Shown here piece by piece: positions 15,001 through 26,900 of a stretch of DNA of 64,000 nucleotides (position 1 is the stretch's first letter; the number at the start of each line of letters is the position of its first letter). The notes under the pieces were generated by a model, which was given only the letters and a program-made list of their open reading frames with translations, searched no databases and had not been told where the DNA came from. The position numbers were made by a program, and so were the translations under genes. The stretch is from the NCBI GenBank assembly GCA_024305405.1, contig JAKNDB010000098.1, positions 2,135,501 through 2,199,500 of the forward strand, read 5' to 3'. Origin of the DNA: Dirofilaria immitis (Eukaryota; Nematoda; Chromadorea; Rhabditida; Onchocercidae).

Positions 15001-17287
15001 GTACTCGATTATTTTACTCTGAACTTGATACATTTGTCATAATAATAGAGTACAATAAAATAAATGAAAAATTATCAGTATATCAGTAAATTACATTATA
15101 AATGATAATAATTGAATTCACTCGTCTCATTTATATAGTAGTAAGTTATAGATATCTGATTAAATTTTTAAATTAATCCAATCACTTTATTTTTATGCTA
15201 AAATAAAATTTTTGACAAACTAACCATTAAGTATATTTGTAATAATTTGCAAAGAGTATTGTGCAAGAAGGCGTCCATTATGTATAGCGGCTAATGATAA
15301 ATATCCAGTAGTATTTCGAGTTAACTCATCACTTCCACAATTTAATGCTCTTATTGCTGTCGGTACTGTTACTGTCATTACAGATTTTTACTGTAATGCT
15401 GAAATATTGATAATACTGTTCTTGTCGCTACAAATTTTTTATTTTGCTGTTGAAATATTGATGATACTGTTATTGCCGTTTCCAGATTTCTTACCGTAGT
15501 GCTATATTATTGATAATATTGTTATTGCTATATTATTGATAATATTGCTGCTGTCTTATAGATTTTGCTAATATCGAAATATTAATAATTTTATATTCTG
15601 TATAAATTTCAAGATTATAAATTACATTAATAAATTGCTGGTAATGGGAATTGGATAGAAAATGAATTTTACAATTTAGGAAAAAGAAAAACGAATACGC
15701 TATATGTAATTACTAAATAAAATTGATAAAAGTAAATGCATTCTTGCTGGTCTGCGTCATTATTATCATCATCATAGGTTACGATTAAAAATGATAAGAT
15801 ACATAAGATAATAAGGAAAATATTCAAATGAAAATATATTATAGTATAAAAATGTTTCATATAAAAGAAGTGGTATTGATAATTTACAGATTTCGAAATT
15901 TTATTTAACTGTTGAATAATTGTTATAAATTATATTTCATAAAAGAAAAAAATCGTTTTAATGATAATTTCGTGATAATCCGAAATTTTCGAAACAAACA
16001 CAATTGATAAACTATTAGCTACAGATTGAAAAAAAATTCAAGAATAATTTTACAGAAACTCAAAAAAAAAAAAAAACTTACGAGAAAAAGGCTATTGAGA
16101 AGTTCACAAGCGATCTTACAATGTGGCGTATCGATAATGATACCATTTAAATCAGTAGCAGTCATTTCATGGCTCAAACAATTGCCAAGTGTATCGACTA
16201 ATGCTGGTGCATACGTTTCGATACTATTCATTTCACTATAATTTAAAAAAAAAAAAATTATATATTCATTTTTAGGCCAATTCATGGTGAGAAAATTATG
16301 CACGCAAGATATATAAAATTTTTTCCTCAATCGTTTATTTTTAAAGTTATAGTAAAAAAGAAATTGATTGGAAAACTGTGCTATATTTACTTTAACTTAA
16401 TTTAATGATAATTTTATGTATTTCTTCTAATGAATTAGTAATTCCAGAAAGTTTAAGGATTTTTAGCATATACTAAAATTTGTATATAATATAAGAAATG
16501 TGATTTAATATCTTAGTAATATTTCTTTAAATTATTGAGAGAAAATAATGGAAGAAAGTGAAGAAACAAAAATTGTCTTGTCTTATGAGTTATAATGAAA
16601 TAAAATAGCAACCGAATTGCGGCAGTGATACGAGCCAAGACAATTTCGACGACACTTTGATCATTTTCATTATGACAGTAATCAGGCGCATTAAAGATTG
16701 ATTTGATTTTTGCTAACGTTCGATGCTGCAATCAAAAATGATAAAATCGCATTCTTGTAATTTAATATTCTCTGTTTCAGTAAAATTTTTACTTAATTCA
16801 AGAAGGCGAATCACTTGGAAACAATACAGTGAAATTTTATCTATAAGTAAGTAATAGGTTTGAAACAATTGCAAATGTAAACATAGCATGAAAAAATAAA
16901 TTATGCAGGATAGGACTACACCAACAAAATTTGATAAACTTTGGTAGTTGATAAAGGTTTGGTAGTTGATAAAATTTCTTTGATAATCGACTGAAATACT
17001 TTGGATGAAAAATATTGATGCCAGTTTTACGCTCAAATCAAAGTCTACTAAGGTTATTAGAATTATTCAAAGTACATTTGTTTAACATAATCACACTCTG
17101 ATTATTTGGTCATATATTGACTTTTACATAAACGTTATGATGACAATTTATAAGTTTAATGGAAATTTATCAATAAAAACAATTAACATACCAAATCAGT
17201 GATAACATCATAATCAGATATCGTAAATAGTTGTCCAGCATGTGAAAGTTGTCGATGTTCCAGAATTCGTACCAACAGTGTGTGCAT
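6025..17287 (-). CDS. Melted / VEPH1 orthologue (PH-domain protein)
   Basis: Nineteen exons, in transcription order: 17287-17192, 16725-16613, 16235-16082, 15398-15225, 14568-14399, 13423-13275, 13095-12938, 11979-11865, 11055-10915, 10431-10264, 9816-9627, 9409-9038, 8695-8566, 8466-8336, 7948-7793, 7648-7533, 7233-7083, 6957-6812, 6102-6025. With one base restored at two A/T runs the total is 2910 nt, 969 aa plus stop (human VEPH1 is about 833). Landmarks that match VEPH1/Melted in order: N terminus with [20 protein letters not shown] then [34 protein letters not shown]; an insert rich in Ser/Thr (exons 9-12); [23 protein letters not shown]; a PH domain starting [19 protein letters not shown] and ending [19 protein letters not shown]. 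Known family role: in fly, Melted recruits TSC1 and FOXO to the membrane and tunes insulin/TOR signalling; VEPH1 binds phosphoinositides through its PH domain. About 14 residues present in human VEPH1 between exons 5 and 6 have no visible counterpart. Confidence 0.93.
6877..6880 (-). other. Apparent 1-base deletion in the PH-domain exon of the melted homologue
   Basis: On the minus strand exon 18 reads ...[12 protein letters not shown], then changes frame at an A run (plus-strand TTTT). The other frame reads [20 protein letters not shown], which matches the PH-domain strand of VEPH1. One more A joins them and makes exon 18 end in the phase required by the last exon. Confidence 0.8.
11785..11803. 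repeat. (TA)n microsatellite
   Basis: A run of alternating A and T in an intron of the melted homologue. Confidence 0.9.
13577..13603. repeat. (TTA)n microsatellite
   Basis: Nine TTA-type units between exons 5 and 6 of the melted homologue. Confidence 0.85.
15370..15600. repeat. Degenerate tandem repeat overlapping an exon boundary
   Basis: Units of roughly 60 bp contain variants of TGCTGAAATATTGATAATACTGTT followed by a pyrimidine stretch and TTAC(C/T)GT. They occur from about 15370 to 15600. The unit nearest 15370 overlaps the first codons of exon 4 and its splice acceptor in the melted homologue. Confidence 0.6.
15385..15389 (-). other. Apparent 1-base deletion near the start of exon 4 of the melted homologue
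   Basis: From the TTTCAG acceptor at 15404-15399 the exon reads HYSKN and then meets TAA/TGA. With one more A in the five-A run (plus-strand TTTTT) it reads [20 protein letters not shown], which aligns with the VEPH1 segment containing VMALAIPIAV. Exon 3 ends in phase 0, so no alternative acceptor fits. Confidence 0.8.
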
Positions 17288-19430
17288 TGTTGCGGTAAAA
17301 AAATTATTGGATAAAAAGAATCAAAGGATTAAAGATAATGGAAAGAAGTGAATTTTTCCTTAGAGCCAACTGATTGATAGATAAAATGTTTGCCATCATC
17401 CGTATCATTTTGCTATCTCATCATGCTAAAATTTAGAGACAAATTTCAGCCGCAATAGCACTTTGCTTCAATAAATCTGCAAAAGAAATTTATAATCCAT
17501 ACGAGAAATTAAGTACTGAAATATTTTTTCAATAAAAACGATGTTGTCGATAAATTTTTTGTAACCTAAATTATGGATGTGTTACTGTAATAGGTAATAC
17601 TGCTGATACTGTATAGTTGCAATAAAACATCCTACTTAGTCGCATAAAGGCATTGCATGTTGTTTATGCACATTTGTCTCAAATTGGTTCAATTTGTGGT
17701 GCTTTTACTAAATTAATTTAATTAATATACCAAATGTAATTTTACTGTAAAAAGTGCTACAGTAATAGAAATCAATGATAATAGATTTATTATCATTGCT
17801 AATGTATATTTATCCAAATTCATTCAATTTTTACGGTTTCTTTTCAATAAAGTTTCTGATCAATGCATCAAACAACTAATTCTAGTTTAAAAAAAAAAAA
17901 AAAGAAAAAAGAGAAAACTGACATTTGATGAAATAACAAATTTGAACAAATTGCAAAAAGTTGCAGAAATTTTTTTATAATCCAAAAATATAAAAATTTT
18001 ACAAGGAATTAAAAAGATTTAAATTATAATAAATTAAAAATCGATATTTCTCATATTGATTAGAGGAAAAGATATCATCACAAATGAAATGATGGGCAAA
18101 AAAAAAAAAAAAAAGGGAGCAACTTTACATTGCGATAGAGCCTATTGCGCGCATTTTTTTATTTATTTTTTTCTTCCATAAAAATTCATATATATTAGAC
18201 AGAACTTACCGTATACTATCAGATAGCCATCAATCAGCTATTCTTACCATCTTTACCCTTTACGACATAAATTGAAAGTTAAGGACGAAGAGAAGAAGGT
18301 AAAAGAAATGTGAAGGAAAAGGTAGCAAAACAGTGAATTTCTTGATCGAAGGACGATGATTCATTCAATCGAATTTTTAGCCTCACTTTGGAATAAAATC
18401 AATTTCAATTAATGGACAAAAATACAAAAAAGAAAAAAATTGAAATTTAAAATCGTAAATTTTAATTATTACAAACAAAATCGAAGAGGAAAAAAATATA
18501 AAAAGAATTGAACAAATTTTAAAAGATAACGAAAAAAAATATTTATACTTGAAAAAAAAAAACAATGATATTGCATATTTTGATTGATAATTGCTTAATC
18601 TCTACCTATCATTAATGATAGTGTATTTTCTTTATTTATCCTTTACGATAAGAACGATTTTGACCTTTTGTAAAATACAGAAATGCAGCAAATAGATAAG
18701 AAAACAACAACAACAACAACAACAACTAATAAAAATGATGCATAACCAATCGAAATGCAAATTCACATTCGGACATCAATTTTTTTGTTGTCTCCTTCAT
18801 TTTCATCCATTGTCACTTCTTCACTTCAATTTTCATTTCAATGTGATTTTTTTTTGCAAGGTAAAAACGAATAGTCAAAAAATAATTGCTTTCTTGTGCC
18901 TTTTATCATTGAAATTTTTTTTTTTTTTTATACTCTCAATACTATATGATATTTCAACTTTGTCAAGTTTATTATTTCAAAAGTATAATCTTGATATATA
19001 TATAAACATGTATATGAATTTGCATCGAGATTTGATTAAAGCTAATATGTAGCATATTTTGCTTCGTTTTTTTTTTTTTTTTTTTTTTTTCTGATGTGAC
19101 TAAATATTTCTAAAATGAAAATTTTGCATTTATGAAAAAGCCAAAAATATTGGGATGCTATGAACGATTAATGTAAAAATGGAAACGATGAGAAGAATTA
19201 AAATTTACTAAAAGTTCGGAAAATCGATTAATTGAAAATTTCAATAATTAAATTGAATAATTCTTTGAGAAGAAAAATGAATTTTTTTTCTTTATGAATA
19301 AAATGAAAATATTAAAAAGCTTTTTTTTTTTTGGATGGATGAATGATTTTTCGTTTTTTTTTTTTTTTTTTTTACGAGAATGAAACGAGCAAAACTTTTT
19401 AAGTTTGACTTACACTACTATAAGATAAGG
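17288..19430. other. 5' flank of the melted homologue, gene-free
   Basis: AT-rich sequence with long A and T runs (for example 17889-17903, 18100-18114, 19069-19090) and a CAA microsatellite at 18704-18726. Short ORFs here are low-complexity and not credible. It probably contains the long first intron or 5' flank of the melted homologue. Confidence 0.5.
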
Positions 19431-19640
19431 GAGAGGGATTGACTTGAAATTCGCGTGTGGCCGACCTACCTGTACGACTCATGCAAAGTAGAAGCACAAA
19501 ACGACTAGAAGATGTCATCAGTTTTATCGTCTCCATCAATTCAAAACTGGTTTTGGGCGTATTCAGCCGTATTCAGCATACATTGAGCGCCAGCCAGACA
19601 GTGATCATCACAAATGGTGACACATAAAAATGACAATTTA
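19431..19640 (-). promoter_or_regulatory. Candidate promoter / non-coding first exon of the melted homologue
   Basis: Base composition is clearly less AT-rich than the surroundings, with several CpGs (TTCGCGTGTGGCCGACC). On the minus strand a consensus donor CAG|GTAGGT ends a putative exon at 19470. A short direct repeat, CGTATTCAGC, lies at about 19557-19578. The coding ATG at 17287 has no strong acceptor directly before it, so a spliced 5' UTR is possible. This is inference only. Confidence 0.35.
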
Positions 19641-20501
19641 ACCGCTTTTTTTTTTTTTAAAAATTAGCAACCCGGAATTACCTGTTTTTATCGATGAGCT
19701 TTATATTAAATCAAATCACTATATTTGTTATAATCAGTTCTATGAAAGGAATAATAATTTTCTTACATTCAACTATTTCTATTAGATACTTTTTAAATGA
19801 TAATCTAATATTTATCATTCGAAATAATCATTAAATTTCAATATTGATATTACTAAATGAATAATTTGTATAAATTATAATGATTGAAAAATTGTCAAAT
19901 CTTTTATGCAAATATATTTAAATGTGAATAAATTGATTGATTGCTTGTTGTTAAATTGAAAACTTGAAATGGAATATTTTTTTCGGAAAATTTAAGAATT
20001 ATTATAAATAAAGATAATTTGCATTTGTAATACTGCAAAATTAAATACGCAAATATTTCGATAATTAATTTTTCATACTATTCAATCATAAGCTCGAATA
20101 GATAGAATGATAATAATCAGTAATAAATAATGATTGATTTAAAAAAATTTCAATAATTACCCAATCAATTAATAATATTAAATTTTTAAAAAAAAAAAAA
20201 AACAAAATTATCAATTTTTATCAATTACTGTTACTGGAAAAGAAAAGAAAAGAAGAAATAGCAATTTTTCTTACGAATATGAATAAGAAAGAAAAAAAAA
20301 AAAGAAAATTAATTTTAAACTAATTTCATTAAATTATAACACAATATTGCTGATAGTATCACATTTTAAAGAAGGCAAACGTTCGAATGATTAATATCAA
20401 TTTTTTATCACAATTATCTATGGTAGTAATACGATATTCTTCCTGTTCATACACATATATATATATAAATAGTTTTTTTAATTTTTATCTTTTATCAATT
20501 A

Positions 20502-20678
20502 CTAAAATATATTATTACTTAAATTAGTACCTAAATTCTTATTATATTTTTATCAAAATTTCAAATAATATTATAAATAAATTATTGATACTTATTGAAA
20601 ACATTATGATAGACAAAAATTTGTAAAAAAAATACAATACGAATTTAAGTACTAATTTAAGTAATAAATATATTTTAG
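20502..20678. repeat. Foldback (inverted repeat) element, arms about 37 nt
   Basis: Left arm 20502-20538 and right arm 20641-20678 are reverse complements apart from one mismatch and one extra base (core ATTACTTAAATTAGTAC). Weaker complementarity continues inward (TTCTTATTATATTTTTAT against ATACAATACGAA). The AT-rich spacer is about 100 bp. No target-site duplication was identified, so MITE status is unproven. Confidence 0.65.
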
Positions 20679-20877
20679 TTTAAAAATTTTCACAATAATA
20701 TATTTATTATTTTCAAATATGATAAAAATTTATAAAACTATTCAAATAGCTCTAAGATATTGTTTCGCAAAAAAAATTTTAATGAATAAAATATCGAAAT
20801 AAAAAAAAAAAAAAATCAATCATTTCAATTCATCATCGATCAAACGGATCAATTAATTGGTAAAATTATAACGAACG

Positions 20878-20878
20878 A

Positions 20879-20910
<32 letters not shown>

Positions 20911-20935
20911 AATGATGATGATGATGATGATGACT
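20878..20935. repeat. (GAT)n microsatellite
   Basis: About 18 GAT/ATG-type triplets with one AAT interruption. Confidence 0.95.
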
Positions 20936-21398
20936 ACTGCATTCATCAGTTTGTTCTTTTTTTGGATTGTTGTTGGATGAATAGTGGCGATGTGTTCGAA
21001 ACGATTGGTATCGTTGAAAAAATAAAAATAAAATAAAAATGAAAAAGAAAATTGAATTTCACGTACGTACGGAAATGATTCTAGGCAATGAAATGAAAAG
21101 ATTACGTCGAATTTCTTTTTTTTTTTTTACGTTTAAAAGCATGCATAATTTAAAAATTGTAAAAGTTCAACAACAATATATCAAATATGATCATTTTCAT
21201 AGTAATAAATTTAAAACTTAACAAAATTGATAATTTAATTTTATTTCCAATCAATTCCTATTTCTTCCTCCTTTTTTCATCATTCCATAAAAATTTCATA
21301 ATTAAAAATCGATCTGAATAGAAGAATAGCTATCAAAAAAATTAGCTTTTTAACTCTATCTTATCGCTATCAAATTCAATACTTCAATGAAGCATTCA

Positions 21399-21421
21399 AA
21401 AAAAAAAAAAAAAAAAAAAAA
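21399..21421. repeat. Long poly(A) run
   Basis: More than 20 consecutive A, followed by further A-rich sequence to about 21480. It produces a spurious poly-lysine ORF. Confidence 0.95.
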
Positions 21422-21572
21422 ACTCAATATAATCAAAAATGAAGAATGGAAAAATTCGAAAAAGAAAAAAAAAAAGAAGCTCAAAGAAAACTTAAAAAAA
21501 GCAATCAAAGTCAGAGGAACGTTTATATTAAAATTGGGTATTTGCTATGAATCAGAATGGAAAGAATATTTA

Positions 21573-21700
21573 CACATACATACATACATACATTCATACA
21601 TACATACATGCATATACAGACACATACACAAACATACAATACATTATATATGTATATATGTGAGATATGTCTGTAATGGTGTATGTTTGTGTCTGCAGAC
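21573..21700. repeat. (ACAT)n microsatellite with an adjoining inverted repeat
   Basis: ACAT units run over 21573-21610. They are followed by an imperfect inverted repeat: CAGACACATACACAAACATAC (21617-21637) pairs with GTATGTTTGTGTCTG (21681-21695) if six bases are looped out. Confidence 0.7.
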
Positions 21701-21924
21701 ATTATAAAAAAAAAAAAAACTGTTGTGAGAATGATAAAATGAAGTTATACAACAGGTATGCTAACAAATGAAAAAAAAAGGCTTATTTTAGCAGGTGAAG
21801 AAGACAGAAAATGATGACAGCTCATACACTCCGACAGTTTTAAATAGCGATAGTAAGCAATGTACCGGAAAGGACACTATCAATAATTGAATCATTGATA
21901 AATTGCGAAATCGATCAAATACAG

Positions 21925-22140
21925 AATCGTAAAACGGACATTGTGGCTTTTTTTTCTTTCCGGAAACGTATACATTGATGACGGAATTATTCGATAGCAT
22001 TAGCCTTTCTTTTTTGCTTTCCGAAGTTTATACGGAATTGTTCAGTAGAATAATACTGTGGCTTTTTCCCCGGAAACGTATACATACATAGACGATAGAA
22101 TTGTCCAAGCAATGTTGTGGTTTTTTTTTTCCGGAAGCAA
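21925..22140. repeat. Three or four degenerate copies of a 60-90 bp unit
   Basis: The motif GTGGCTTTTTT..CCGGAAACGTATACAT followed by GACG(A)GAATTGTTC recurs at about 21940-22000, 22010-22060, 22058-22105 and 22117-22140 with T-run length changes. It is more GC-rich than its surroundings. No gene is recognised. Confidence 0.6.
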
Positions 22141-22836
22141 GCTTATCATATAAATTTATTTTAGAACTAATCATAGCTGAACAAGAAAGAATGGAATTGA
22201 AAATCATCATTTTATACTTATTTATCTGATCTTTGACATGATCGATCAATTTATATAGTAATTTTTGATAAGATGATATATTTTGAAGTAACTAAAAATT
22301 ATCTTTCTCTTTTCTTCTTCTTCTTCTTCTTCAAATAATCAATTTATTCATTCAGTATAAATAAGAATGCATGAAATATATTCGTATTATATGATTAAAA
22401 ATATTTTCGATTATTTTTCTTGTAAAGAGAAAAAAAAACAAAATAAATAAATAAATATTAATTTGCTAGTTGCTACTGATAGAACTAAAAATGATTCAAT
22501 GATGTATGCATTCAGCTTAAAGAATTTTTTTTTCTCTTTTAAAGGATTTGAACGAAAAAAAAAAATAGTATCAGTTGTCATCTTAAAAAAAAAAAAAAAT
22601 TTAAAAATGAACTATGATTTATTTAGTCTAATTAACCTTCATTTATTAAGCATAAATATATCATCATTACTTATAATTTGTTTAAGTAAAAGAATTTTAA
22701 TGATAAAATGATCTTTTTTTTTTTTTTTGTTAATAAAATTTAAAAATATAATTTGAATTTTTAAATTCAATAAATTTATATGTTGAAAAATACAATATAA
22801 TAATTATATGATGCAAATTATACATTCATTTATTTG

Positions 22837-22871
22837 ATATTTTGTATGATTAATAAAATCATACAAAATAT
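22837..22871. repeat. Perfect 15-bp hairpin
   Basis: Arms 22837-22851 (ATATTTTGTATGATT) and 22857-22871 are exact reverse complements around a five-base loop. A second small palindrome (TTAATTCATCA / TGATGAATTAA) lies at 23195-23217. Confidence 0.75.
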
Positions 22872-23491
22872 ATTGATCGATTTCATTTTCAATAAAACAA
22901 CATACTGGAGGCAATCATTCATTTGCATTGCCATTATATATTTTTTCTTTTTTTTTTTTGATTGTAAAAGATATCGAAAGTCTGATATCAAGAAAAAATA
23001 GTCTGAGAATATCATATATCAATATGAAAAGAAGCTATCACAACAAATTTATACAAGAAAATAAATCGTTAAGATACTAAAAAATAAGCCATTAAAATAA
23101 TCGATTGTCAAATAACTTAGCCGGAATGATAATTTTAGGATTAGAATTGTGCCAAATTCTTCGAATTACTTTTTGCCTGGAACTATAATTTATTTAATTC
23201 ATCAATGATGAATTAAAAAGTGTATTAACTTTTACACTAATTAGTGCATGTTGTTAATTCATCGTCTCACAAGTTTACAATCGTTTTATTCAGAATTTAA
23301 ATTAACACAAAGGGAAGTATAGATTTGATTGTAATGTTTACCCTCTCCAATTTGTTTAATGGACATCTGAGCAAATATAATTTTAATAAAACGCAATTAC
23401 CATATACAACAAATGAAGTTTATATATAAATCACTAAGCATTTTACATCGAATACTATAGCATAAAATTTCTAAAATTTGTGGAAGAAAAA

Positions 23492-23494
<3 letters not shown>

Positions 23495-23522
<28 letters not shown>
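23495..23522. repeat. (TA)n microsatellite
   Basis: Alternating A/T just downstream of the RUN/RH gene on the minus strand. Confidence 0.9.
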
Positions 23523-23523
<1 letters not shown>

Positions 23524-23937
23524 GTTGGTTTACAAAATCCTAAGACTAGCGCCATATCAAGAATTCTAAAATTAATGAGAAAATATCACAATGGTTAATA
23601 CTAACAGCAAACAGCAAATATTTCTGCAAAATATTGCAAAAGATGGGAAATAAAACATGCGAAATAAAGCCATAACGATTAGAATTTCGTTGAGAGAAAT
23701 GAATAATGAAACTAGATAAACAGAACAATTTTCACTAATACTTTTTTACTAGCACTCCAACTTGGATATGCGTTTGGCTTCATATAAATGAATATTGTTT
23801 ATATAAGATATAATTCGTTTCATTTAATCCTTCCTATTTAATGTTATATTGGGCAATATAAAAATAATCTAATTTAAAATATAACCGACATATAAAATCT
23901 TCAAAAACTGATTTTGAAAAGATATGTAAAAACTGCT

Positions 23938-26900
23938 TCAGTCCATATCAAAAAGTAAATATTGGGAATCAATATTCGGTTGCTGATGCGTATATCGTTC
24001 TCGCCGAATACATTTTGGACATCGCTGTTTTTCCAAACACCTCTTGTGATATACCGAAAAACATATCAAACACTGAAATTCCAGGAAATTTATATAAAAA
24101 CTGCTCATTCTTATGACAGTAATTGAAAAACTAAAGAAAAAATCCCGATTAAAATTAACAAACTTTTTAATAGCGTAACATCAACTGCTATCATTCATTT
24201 GAAAATAATATGAGGAAAATCTTATGCTCCACTATGTTACAGTTGTATTTTTTGCAGTGCGAGAATTTTTCTTCCCATATAGATACAAAAATTATTCTTG
24301 GAAAAGATAAACTCAACGAATCAATAAATCACAAACTTTCATCAGCAGAACTTACTCGCGATGTCATTTCTATTTGAAATGGATAAATCACTTCAGCTGA
24401 AGAACAAATTTCGCATATAAAACCTTTTTGAGAACACAACAAGCATCGTCGAATGTGTTCCGTGGTGAAATTTAACAAATTATTTAAATGAGTTTCCATA
24501 TACCCTGATATCACTGTTAATAAATCCTGAAAATTCATTGCATTCCAAGGAAAAAGAAAAAGTTTCCTTAAAGCTGACTGAAAATCTATCCAATTTAGTC
24601 ACGATATTTAACTCACTCCAATACGATTTCTAATATAGGACAAAATTTGAGACAAATGAATTGTAGATTTTAATTCTGAAGATGATCCCTCTATGCTTGG
24701 CTTATAGTCTAATCTAACACTGCATGCACGAAGAGGAACTCTAATGTCCCGATAAATCAACAATGCAGTGATTTTCAAACAGACATGAAAATAAATATGA
24801 ATCATTATTTAGAATATACTGCTTGTCAGATAAAACGAATCAATTTGCTAGGTACTTCATGCCTCAATTTTTCACAAATACTAAACTTATAATGCCTCAA
24901 TTTTTCACAAATACTAAACTTATAAAAAACCGGACATATGAAATCCTTAAAAACAATCTCAATCATTTCCTTCACTACTTCGAGAAAAAAAGCATACCGC
25001 GAATGAATACAAGTGGATATCTTTGTAAAAATAATCTTTAGGCCGAATGCGACTTTCCAAATCCTCAGCAACTGACTTTCGACAGGATTGCAAGTACATT
25101 GCCGACAATGACAATTTCTCTCTCAGGAACTAAAAAAATTTACTTCCCATATTAACAAATTTATCAAATATTGTTCAATCAATAAACGTACATAAAAATG
25201 ACAGCATATAAACTCCGAAAAACATTAATCAATCATTTTGCAAAATTTTTGTTTTACAAAAAAAAAACTGAAAAGCTGTTTTCAGATCTACAACTTAACT
25301 TATCCTATTGGAGACTAAGAACAATATTTGTCAATTTGAGAAATTGGAAATTACATTATCTAAGCATTGAGAAAATAAACAAGAACCTTCACGGCATTTA
25401 AAGCATTGGACTGTGTATACAATTGGGGATTGATTTGATCGATATGGAGAACAGCTTTATCTCTAATACTTTCAATGAAAATCATGTTACTCCTGCAAAC
25501 ATGTCTTGCACGTCCATCCCAGTTACGAATCAAACGCCATGGAATAATACTTTCGTTACCTTTACCAAAGCATCCATTGCAATAGTATTTTTCGTCAAAA
25601 TTACACTTCCTGAAATAATGTTAATTTAAGCGCAGAAACAAATGCATCATCACCCCGAAATTGATATCTAATGCACGGCGTTACATTTTTAAAACAGGGT
25701 GATGAATACTGCATTGCTGATTATAATTAACGATAAAATGAACCATAAACTTTACTAACATGATGATGAGGGCATCCACATAACAAATAAAAACCTGTAT
25801 GAAGCGAATGTTGGACCAATTGATTTTCTGCATGTAAGACAACGAAAATTCTGGGAATCAAGACCTTTCTCGTGAGGAATTACAGTCAAAATTTTAATTA
25901 ATTTTTCGTCAGAAAACTCAGAAGCATTTCCACTTGAATCAATCTAAATTAATTGAAAGAAGTTATTTAGATAATTATAAACAATCTGATTATATTTGAA
26001 GTAAATAGCAATCACGAACGAACTTCTGATTCTGATTTCTTAGGAAGTACACCTTCTTGGTGATCTGATATGGAAAATGATGTCTTATCACCATCAACAG
26101 CAAGCTGCAACAAATTTTCCACTTCTTCAAGTATTGGAATTTCATGATTAAGACTACCACTATCTGAACGTTTCTGATTCACCACCTGCAACAATAATGC
26201 ATGCTATAAAATTAACTGTTGAACATTTTTTATTTTGAACATTTCAGAATATTTATAAGGCCAACAAAAACAGAAAAGGTCATTATACGGAAGACAGTCG
26301 CCATAAGATAATAGAATCCTTTATATGCTCATACGAAATTGCGCACATACCAAATATAAAATCAGAGTAATTGAGAAGAAAGTAAGCTAAATCAATGTCA
26401 TTAAGAAGACGATCGACAGCTAATTAAAGAATTCAAAACTAGGGTTTTAACTAGCCCTGAATTACCTCATCCGAAACCCCAAGAACATTTCTTATTTCCA
26501 TTTCAAGATTTCCAGAAGAATCTGTGTTAGTCGATGAAGTAATTGTTGAAGCTTGACCAACCTTCAATTGGGATTTAAAAATAAATTACTCTCCAAATTA
26601 TTTTTCATAAAATTATAATAAAAAACATAAGTTGCACTGTTAAATAACTAACAAAGGTTCAGCTTTCCAACGATCATGAACAATCCAGCCTTTCCCGAGA
26701 AGACTATTTCCTTCGCTGTAATGCTCTGGCACATATAAATTATCTTGCATGGATACTGATCGTTGCTGGAAAAGATTTTCAAATCTTTAAAAAGTAACAA
26801 TTTGTGAAAGTACATAAGACAATACTTATTTCCTTGTACGGTATGTAGTAAAAAGTTAAAGTCAGGTGTACGAAAAATATAAAAACTCGATGAATAGAAC

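Noticed and set aside
6025..17287. Pseudogene status of the melted homologue because of two frame breaks
   Set aside because: All 19 exons, splice sites and phases are intact, the breaks are both at A/T runs, and neighbouring genes show the same pattern.
21387..21707. Lys-rich/His-Thr ORF over the poly(A) run and ACAT repeat
   Set aside because: Purely microsatellite translation; no start or splice context.
24608..25071. Minus-strand ORFs between RH-domain exons
   Set aside because: They lie in an intron; the flanking exons join in phase (YSFA to DLLTV) without them, and part of one ORF is the 33-bp tandem repeat.
25630..25700. Possible extra exon containing CFKNVTPCIRYQF
   Set aside because: The flanking exons join directly in phase to give FASYRKCNFDEKYYC, matching the zinc-binding region; the stretch is intron.
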